Positions 56,206 through 64,000 of a DNA stretch of 64,000 bases are shown piece by piece. The DNA lies in contig JAIWWG010000110.1 of NCBI GenBank assembly GCA_025435555.1, forward strand, positions 27,281 to 91,280, given 5' to 3'. A program made the translations under genes and the position numbers. The notes below the pieces were generated by a model. It was not told the origin of the DNA. It made no database searches and worked only from the letters and a program-made list of their open reading frames with translations. This DNA is from Chytriomyces cf. hyalinus JEL632. Lineage: Eukaryota; Chytridiomycota; Chytridiomycetes; Chytridiales; Chytriomycetaceae. The stretch's first letter is position 1. Every line of letters begins with the position of its first letter.

Positions 56206-58943
56206 TTGTTAAGAATGACCAGCAACTACCGACCAGTGCAAGACTCTGTGCAGCTTGCAGACAGGAGTTCTCTTGAGATCCAAGGTGTTGGAAGCATCAC
56301 CTGCAAGACTTCTGAGGGAAACACTGTTACTCTTCAGGAGGTGTTTCATGTCCCCAAGATGAAGGTCAATCTTCTTTCCACGGCGCAATTGGACAAGAAG
56401 GGTATTGAAGAACACTGTCTGAACGGTGTCACGACTTTCAAGCACAAGGGGAACACAATCTTCACGTCCAAACGCGTTGGAAACCGCTGGATCATGAACT
56501 GGCAGGTCCAGAATGCCGCTGCCAGCTCAAATAACGCGTATTTAGTTGCTGACAAGCTGTGGCACCGACGGTCTGGCACATTGGCTATTCCACACTAAAG
56601 CAGTAGCTCAACATGTTCATTGGAATGAGCTTTGGTAAGACTCCCATGACCATGAGACCTGTGAAGCCTGCACTCTCCTGGAAAGCACAACGTAGGTGTT
56701 TCTCTCCAACTGGGAAATCCACGTGCTAAACATCCAATGGACCTGTTGCATCTAGATTTCAACATGGTGAACATTCCTGGTCGAAATGGCGAGCTAGCAG
56801 TACTTGGAAGACTGATGACCACTCAACATGCGGTTCATGTTCCCAATGAAGCGGAAAATCCGCCGCGACGTTGTGGAAGTCCTTAAAGCTGGCTACACTT
56901 GGGCTGAAGCGCGTCACAGGCCGCAAGGTAAAGGCTTTTAGACATGGAGGTGAAAAGGAACTGACTTTGGGTCATTTCAAGGTTACTGTGACGAGCATGG
57001 CATTGAGCATCAGATGACTGTGCCATATGAACACGAGCAGAATGGCACTGCAGAGGTCACGAATCGCGTAATTACCACTCTGGCACGAACTACACTCATT
57101 GAGAGCGGTCTACCAAAGAGCTACTGGCCAGACGCGATTTTGACAGCTACCTTTGTTGCCAACAGGAGCATGGCTCCAGACAAGCGTGCTACCTGTGTGG
57201 AAGAGTTCACAGACGTCAAACCTGACGTTTCCATGCTTAGAGTGTTTGGTAGTCGCTGCTGGGTCAAGGTTCCAGTTGAGAAAACCGGTGGGAGCCACAA
57301 ACTTGATCCAAGAAGTCTCCCAGGTCGATTCCTGCGTTATGAGAACTATGGTAGCGCTTACCGTGTTCTGCTGGACGACAAACGCGAGGTCATTGCTACC
57401 AGTATCATGTGGGATGAAGGAGCTACCGGTAGACATGCAGAAGTACCGGAAAACACGTCGTTTGAGCAAGCTAGAAGCTCTGAAGTGCAGAAAGCTCCAG
57501 AATTCGATTCTGATTCTGAGGATGATATTCCAATCCCAGAGGTCCCAACGGTTCAAGAACCAAACCCTGTAGTTCCAACGGTTGCAGAACGCGTACAGCA
57601 AGCTCCTGCGGTACCAGAACCAGCGCCACAGACTCATGACAGTGACACTGAGTTTGACCAAGATATGCCAAGTACACCACCTTCCCTGCGGCCCCAGCGA
57701 AACAAGCGTCCCCCAGGTGAATGGTGGAAGCTGGACAACAGAAAGAACGTGCATTACGCGTTTATGACCATGGATGAAGCATTGCAAGGTCCAGATGCTC
57801 CAAAATGGAAAGCAGCGGTTGAAAAGGAGTTGACCAACTTCAAACACTTCAATGCCTTTGAGCTTGTGGATCTACCACCGGGGAAGAAGGCAATTGGGAG
57901 CAAGCTGTTTCCCAGCATCAAGAAAGACGGTACTTTTAAAGTGCGTGGTGTTGCCAAAGGATTCACCCAGATTGAAGGGGTTGATTTCACTGACAACTTT
58001 TGCTCCTGTTGCAAAGGCACAAGCCATACGTGTCTTTCTGGTCGTGTGTAATGCCAGAGGCTGGGTCATTCATCAAGGCGATGTCAGAGCCGCGTTTCTG
58101 AACAGCAAGCTGGAGGAAGAAGTGTACATGCTTCAATTCAAAGGCTTTGAGGAAGAACTGAATTCTCCTGGCAAACCACCACGCGTTTACAAGCTTCTCA
58201 AGGCTTTGTATGGGACCAAACAAGCTGGTAGAGCTTGGAGAAAGCGGCTGGCCAACTTCCTGCTCAAGAATGGATTCAAGCCTCTCATGCATGAGCAATG
58301 CATCTTCTTCAAAGGCAGCTGGGACAAGGATTTGGTTCTGGTTGTAGTCTGGGTTGATGATGTATTAGCAGCTGGAGACAAGAGCAGTCCCATCCTTCAA
58401 GACTTCTGGACAGTGTTCAAGGAGGAGTTTGAAGTGGAAGATCTTGGCTACTTGGAGAACTACATTGGTATGCATGTCAAACGTGACTTGGAGAACAAGA
58501 AACTGTACATCAGTCAAGAAAGAGCTCTCCAAGAGGTTCTACTGCAGTTCCAAATGCAAGACTGCAAGCCAAGAGACACCCCACTACCTTCTGGGTTGGT
58601 ATTGAGGAGAAACACTGACCTACCAGAGACTGACAGGCCCTACAGAAGCTTGGTAGGCTGTCTGATGTACCCCATGATCTGGACAAGGCCAGATATTGCA
58701 TTTGCTGCAAGCCAACTTGGACAATACAGCAGTGGAGCTACTGATGAGCACTGGCAAGCAGGAATGGAACTACTCAGGTTCATTCAAGGCAGCAAAAGCT
58801 TGGCACTGGAGTACCAGTTCAGGGGGAGCTATGACTTGGTGTGCTACACTGATGCAGACTGGGCAAATGACTTGCAAACTGCCAAGTCTGTTTATGGCTA
58901 CATCTTCTTCTTGGATGGCAATCCTGTATCTGAAGAAGAGTAG
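56206..58943 (+). pseudogene. Copia pre-integrase-integrase-RT-RNase H fragment
   Basis: Starts at the end of the protease (NYRPVQDSVQLADRSSLEIQ), then the GAG-pre-integrase part (LLSTAQLDKKG; LWHRR). The integrase contains the QNGTAEVTNR glutamate block and continues into SYWPDAILTATFVANRSM. RT follows from about 57700 (EKELTNFKHFNAFELVDLPPGKK) through VDD. RNase H is cut at 58943. Many small frame breaks occur between 56570 and 57014 and near 58000, which the mirror copy mostly lacks. Confidence 0.85.
58916..58936. repeat. 21-bp centre of the giant palindrome
   Basis: TTGGATGGCAATCCTGTATCT is the only unpaired sequence. Its flanks (GGCTACATCTTCTTC and GAAGAAGAGTAGCC) are inverted copies with one missing base. 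Confidence 0.85.
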
Positions 58944-61630
58944 CCATAAACAGACTTGGCAGTTTGCAAGTCATTTGCCCAGTCTGCATCAGTGTAGCAC
59001 ACCAAGTCATAGCTCCCCTGAACTGGTACTCCAGTGCCAAGCTTTTGCTGCCTTGAATGAACCTGAGTAGTTCCATTCCTGCTTGCCAGTGCTCATCAGT
59101 AGCTCCACTGCTGTATTGTCCAAGTTGGCTTGCAGCAAATGCAATATCTGGCCTTGTCCAGATCATGGGGTACATCAGACAGCCTACCAAGCTTCTGTAG
59201 GGCCTGTCAGTCTCTGGTAGGTCAGTGTTTCTCCTCAATACCAACCCAGAAGGTAGTGGGGTGTCTCTTGGCTTGCAGTCTTGCATTTGGAACTGCAGTA
59301 GAACCTCTTGGAAGAGCTCTTTCTTGACTGATGTACAGCTTTCTTGTTCTCCAAATCACGTTTGACATGCATACCAATGTAGTTCTCCAAGTAGCCAAGA
59401 TCTTCCACTTCAAACTCCTTCCTTGAACACTGTCCAGAAGTCTTGAAGGATGGGACTGCTCTTGTCTCCAGCTGCTAATACATCATCAACCCAGACTACA
59501 ACCAGAACCAAATCCTTGTCCCAGCTGCCTTTGAAGAAGATGCATTGCTCATGCATGAGAGGCTTGAATCCATTCTTGAGCAGGAAGTTGGCCTAGCCGC
59601 TTTCTCCAAGCTCTACCAGCTTGTTTGGTCCCATACAAAGCCTTGAGAAGCTTGTAAACGCGTGGTGGTTTGCCAGGAGAATTCAGTTCTTCCTCAAAGC
59701 CTTTGAATTGAAGCATGTACACTTCTTCCTCCAGCTTGCTGTTCAGAAACGCGGCTCTGACATCACCTTGAAGAATGACCCAGCCTCTGGCATTACACAC
59801 GACCAGAAAGACACGTATGGCTTGTGCCTTTGCAACAGGAGCAAAAGTGTCAGTGAAATCAACCCCTTCAATCTGGGTGAATCCTTTGGCAACACCACGC
59901 ACTTTAAAAGTACCGTCTTTCTTGATGCTGGGAAACAGCTTGCTCCCAATTGCCTTCTTCCCCGGTGGTAGATCCACAAGCTCAAAGGCATTGAAGTGTT
60001 TGAAGTTGGTCAACTCCTTTTCAACCGCTGCTTTCCATTTTGGAGCATCTGGACCTTGCAATGCTTCATCCATGGTCATAAACGCGTAATGCACGTTCTT
60101 TCTGTTGTCCAGCTTCCACCATTCACCTGGGGGACGCTTGTTTCGCTGGGGCCGCAGGGAAGGTGGTGTACTTGGCATATCTTGGTCAAACTCAGTGTCA
60201 CTGTCATGAGTCTGTGGCGCTGGTTCTGGCACCGCAGGAGCTTGCTGTACGCGTTCTGGAACTGTTGGAACTACAGGAGCTTGGTTCTTGAACCGTTGGG
60301 ACCTCTGGGATTGGAATATCATCCTCAGAGTCAGAATCGAATTCTGGAGCTGTCTGCACTTCAGAGCTTCTAGCTTGCTCAAACGACGTGTTTTCCGGTA
60401 CTTCTGCATGTCTACCGGTAGCTCCTTCATCCCACATGATACTGGTAGCAATGACCTCGCGTTTGTCGTCCAGCAGAACACGGTAAGCGCTACCATAGTT
60501 CTCATAACGCAGGAATCGACCTGGGAGACTTCTTGGATCAAGTTTGTGGCTCCCACCGGTTTTCTCAACTGGAACCTTGACCCAGCAGCGACTACCAAAC
60601 ACTCTAAGCATGGAAACGTCAGGTTTGACGTCTGTGAACTCTTCCACACAGGTAGCACGCTTGTCTGGAGCCATGCTCCTGTTGGCAACAAAGGTAGCTG
60701 TCAAAATCGCGTCTGGCCAGTAGCTCTTTGGTAGACCGCTCTCAATGAGTGTAGTTCGTGCCAGAGTGGTAATTACGCGATTCGTGACCTCTGCAGTGCC
60801 ATTCTGCTCGTGTTCATATGGCACAGTCATCTGCTGCTCAATGCCATGCTCGTCACAGTAAGCCTTGAAATGACCCAAAGTCAGTTCCTTTTCACCTCCA
60901 TGTCTAAAAGCCTTTACCTTGCGGCCTGTGACGCGCTCAGCCCAAGGTAGCCAGCTTTTAAGGACTTCCACAACGTCGCGGCCGGATTTCCGCTTCATTG
61001 GGAACATGAACCGCATGTTTGAGTGGTCATCAGTCATTCCAAGTACTGCTAGCTCGCCATTTCGACCAGGAATGTTCACAATGTTGAAATCTAGATGCAA
61101 CAGGTCCATTGGATGTTTAGCACGTGGATTTCCAGTTGGAGAGAACACCTTACGTTGTGCTTTTCCCGAGAGTGCAGGCTTCACAGGTCTCATGGTCATG
61201 GGAGTCTTTACCAAAGCTCATTCCATGAACATGTTGAGCTACTTGCTTTAGTGTGGAATAGCCAATGTGGCAGAACCGTCGGTGCCACAGCTTGTCAGCA
61301 ACTAAATACGCGTTATTTGAGCTGGCAGCGGCATTCTGGACCTGCCAGTTCATGATCCAGCGGTTTCCAACGCGTTTGGACGTGAAGATTGTGTTCCCCT
61401 TGTGCTTGAAAGTCGTGACACCGTTCAGACAGTGTTCTTCAATACCCTTCTTGTCCAATTGCGCCGTGGAAAGAAGATTGACCTTCATCTTGGGGACATG
61501 AAACACCTCCTGAAGAGTAACAGTGTTTCCCTCAGAAGTCTTGCAGGTGATGCTTCCAACACCTTGGATCTCAAGAGAACTCCTGTCTGCAAGCTGCACA
61601 GAGTCTTGCACTGGTCGGTAGTTGCTGTCA
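58944..61630 (-). pseudogene. Copia fragment, mirror copy (pre-integrase to RNase H)
   Basis: The minus strand repeats the 56206-58943 content with cleaner frames: integrase KHPMDLLHLDFNIVNIPGRN (first Asp), then FRHGGEKELTLGHFKAYC and QNGTAEVTNR. The usual Asp-Asn of the second catalytic position (RxDNGGE in copia) is not present in either copy, so integrase may be inactive. RT and RNase H follow with breaks near 59300 and 59590. Confidence 0.85.
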
Positions 61631-62867
61631 TTCTTCAAGGCGATGTCAGAGCCGCGTTTCTGAACAGCAAGCTGGAGGAAGAAGTCTACATGCTTCAATT
61701 CAAAGGCTTTGAGGAAGAACTGAATACTCCTGGCAAACCACCACGCGTTTACAAGCTTCTCAAGGCTTTGTATGGGACCAAACAAGCTGGTAGAGCTTGG
61801 AGAAAGCGGCTAGCCAACTTCTGCTCAAGAATGGATTCAAGCCTCTCATGCATGAGCAATGCATCTTCTTCAAAGGCAGCTGGGACAAAGATTTGGTTCT
61901 AGTTGTAGTCTGGGTTGATGATGTATTAGCAGCTGGAGACAAGAGCAGTCCCATCCTTCAAGACTTCTGGACAGTGTTTAAGAAGGAGTTTGAAGTGGAA
62001 GATCTTGGCTACCTGGAAAACTACATTGGCATGCATGTGCAGCGCGATTTGCAGAGCAAGAAGCTGTACATCAGTCAAGAAAGAGCTCTTCAAGAGGTTC
62101 TACTCCAGTTCCAAATGCAAGACTGCAAGCCAAGAGACACCCCGCTACCTTCTGGGTTGGTATTGAGGAGAAACACCGACCTCCCAGAGACTGACAGGCC
62201 CTACAGAAGCTTGGTAGGCTGTCTGATGTACCCCATGATCTGGACAAGGCCAGATATTGCGTTTGCTGCAAGCCAACTTGGACAATACAGCAGTGGAGCT
62301 ACTGATGAGCACTGGCAAGCAGGAATGGAACTACTCAGGTTCATTCAAGGCAGCAAAAGCCTGGCACTGGAATACCAGTTCAGGGGGAGCTATGACTTGG
62401 TGTGTTACACTGATGCAGACTGGGCAAATGATTTGCAAACTGCCAAGTCTGTTTATGGCTACATCTTCTTGGATGGCAATCCTGTATCTTGGAAGAGCAA
62501 GAAGATCCAGAATGTGTGCACTTCAACTACCCACAGTGAGTTGGAAGGATTCTTTCATGCTGCACAAGAAGGCCAATGGCTGTCTGGACTGCTCTTTGAA
62601 CTTGGAATCATCAAGGAGAAGAAATTCAAGATCTTCTGTGACAACAAGGCTGTACTGGAATCATTACCAGTGAGAAGGCTCTTGAAAGGACCAAGCACCT
62701 GATTGTCAAGGTTGAATTCCTCAGGGAGCTAATCAGGAATGGTACTTGTCTACCAGAACAAGTCAAGTCTCAAGACAATACTGCCGACATTTTTACCAAG
62801 AGTCTGGGCAAGAATTTATTCAGTAGACATCAAGCTGGATGTAGTTTGGTGGCTTTGGACGGGGGAG
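61631..62867 (+). pseudogene. Copia RT-RNase H fragment, mirror copy
   Basis: Starts QGDVRAAFLNSKLEEEVYML, VDD in VVVWVDDVLAAGDK, then RNase H to FTKSLGKNLFSRHQAG and a polypurine tract (GGACGGGGGAG) just before the LTR. It has small frame breaks at about 61825 and 62660. It is fused at about 61630 to the pre-integrase piece of the opposite strand. Confidence 0.85.
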
Positions 62868-63426
62868 TGTGTTCAAATTCGGATCCTGGAAGTGTTGGAG
62901 TTGTTGGAGTTAGCCAGAGTAGCAGGAGTGCGTCCATAAGCACCAAAACTCACAGGAGTGCAGGAAACAGGGAGTTGAGCATTTCCGAGTATTCTGAGAG
63001 TTCTATGAATGATCCGGAGGTGGGAAGTCGCGCATTTTATGCAGTTTTGGGTGGCACATTGGTTTGTCATGCATCCGGACCGGAAAGGAATGTTTCCGAT
63101 GTAAAAACGAGGGTTACTGGTGTAAAAACGAGGGTTACAGGCGAAATTGCGCAATCCACCAATCAGAAGGGATCGGAAGAGTGAGAATCGTGGGACATGA
63201 GGGCATGCACTGGGGCATGCTGCTGAACAGCCTGGAAAAGGGATTAAGAAGGAGTTTTTGTTTTAGTTTTTCTCTTTAAGTTGTTATCTCTGATCTGGCT
63301 GTGCACACAACTAACAGTTGCTGTGTTTAAGGTATTAAAGAAGTTGTTATCTCTGATCTGGCTGTGCACCACAACTAACAGTTGCTGTGTTTAAGTTGGT
63401 AGAAAGGCCTCATAGAAATTCAAACA
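62868..63426 (+). repeat. Copia LTR (right end of palindrome)
   Basis: TGTGTTCAAATTC...AAATTCAAACA, 559 bp, directly after the polypurine tract. It is an inverse match to 54400-54957 with the same internal direct repeat. No primer-binding site follows; the next bases belong to an inverted gag fragment. Confidence 0.8.
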
Positions 63427-64000
63427 GGAAGCACCTGCATCCTTGTACCAGACACCCACTTCTTGGTCTGGTTGTTCCACAGAGAATGCTGAAAACGCGT
63501 AGTTCCCTGTTTCCTTGTTGGCACCTGAACCAGACTCTCTGCCAGAGTCTTTCTTGGCTCTTCGGACTTGTAACGGTCAACAGCAGCCTTGTTCCGACAG
63601 TCCTTGATGTAATGGTTTGCTTTACCGCATGCAAAGCATTTCCTGCCATTACCAGGTTTGCTACCGACGTAAAATGCGGTAGGCTTCTCAGAATGCGGTT
63701 TCCTGGGCTTGTCCTTGCCAACCTCAGTAGCACGTTCCAGTAGCCGTCTTTGATCTTCTCCAGCGTGAGATCTTGATCATTTAGAGTCTTGAGTGACTCA
63801 ACAGTGGTTTGCCACTCCCCAGAGTCTGGTAGTGACATCAGAATGCTCACAATGAGCAGTTTATCGACAGTAAACGCGTTTCCTGCCTTAATCGTGTTGG
63901 CAGTGTCAATCATCAAAGCCAGGTGCTTTGACATGTCTCTCCCGGTCGGAATTTCGTTTCCAGAAGCCGTTTGAGAAGAGCCATGAAGTTGAAGCAGTAG
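63427..64000 (-). pseudogene. Copia gag fragment, runs off the window
   Basis: The minus strand reads GRDMSKHLALMIDTANTIKA to LTLEKIKDGYWNVLLRL, a copia-type gag (UBN2-like) end. After a frameshift near 63745 it gives the CCHC zinc knuckle CFACGKANHYIKDC (about 63597-63640) and KKWVSGTR at the start of the protease. It stops at the LTR edge at 63426. Orientation is opposite to the adjacent RT and LTR, so it is another rearranged piece. Confidence 0.8.

Larger units (their letters stand above)
54400..63426. mobile_element. Palindromic cluster of Ty1/copia retrotransposon pieces
   Basis: Arm 1 (54400-58915) and arm 2 (58937-63426) are reverse complements of each other around a 21-bp centre. 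Order of parts: LTR, RNaseH-RT (-); pre-integrase-IN-RT-RNaseH (+); centre; RNaseH-RT-IN-pre-integrase (-); RT-RNaseH-LTR (+). All pieces come from one copia family. The arms differ by many single-base indels. Confidence 0.85.

Overview
The window is nuclear DNA of a fungus, most likely a flagellated (zoosporic, chytrid-like) lineage. Genes carry many short introns of about 50-110 nt with GT...AG borders, and several have a TACTAAY-like branch site. Fungal families are present (RRP5, TMA7, Bcp1, LIS1/PAC1, a multicopper oxidase, ROGDI/Rav2). Two genes point to a motile cell: a DNAJB13-type Hsp40 (in animals a radial-spoke protein) and a soluble-type (ADCY10-like) adenylyl cyclase, which most non-flagellated fungi lack. 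Exon models below were built by hand from splice sites and reading-frame continuity; total CDS length was checked for divisibility by three where all exons are listed.

Layout. 0-21.5 kb is a compact housekeeping block: pirin (-), DnaJ+DUF1977 ER protein (+), a repeat-rich unknown (-), the sAC-like cyclase (+, 10 exons), RRP5 (+, 10 exons), a 15-exon multicopper oxidase (-), and TMA7 (-, 64 aa). 22-23 kb holds a decayed cytochrome P450.

23.1-28.7 kb is a two-gene DNA transposon. Convergent genes for a KDZ-type transposase with a Cys-rich cluster and for a homeodomain-like + HMG-box protein lie between 45-bp inverted repeats that match at 42 of 45 positions. 29.4-31.6 kb has a second convergent pair: an unknown coiled-coil protein and a broken IS630/Tc1-mariner DDE transposase. 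32.3-34.9 kb encodes a Crinkler-like P-loop NTPase with a nuclease-like C-terminus. 34.9-36.7 kb holds an RdRP fragment and an acidic low-complexity ORF.

36.8-46.1 kb is genic again: DNAJB13-like (+), Bcp1/BCCIP (-), a GPI-type secreted protein (+), LIS1 (+), and a CK1-family kinase with altered catalytic-loop residues (+).

46.5-51.3 kb contains two paralogous tandem-repeat genes, each with eight exact 96-bp (32-aa) units that differ at a dipeptide in the predicted inter-helix loop, preceded by a mitochondrial-type leader. A third truncated copy lies at 39.9-40.3 kb. The duplication also carried the last exon of the neighbouring ROGDI gene. I regard this family as the most likely undescribed system here; its layout recalls TAL-effector-like repeats.

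51.3-53.6 kb has a small TPR-like ORF and a membrane SH3 protein (-). 54.4-63.4 kb is a giant palindrome (arms about 4.5 kb, 21-bp centre) made of rearranged pieces of one Ty1/copia element. 63.4-64 kb is a copia gag fragment running off the window.
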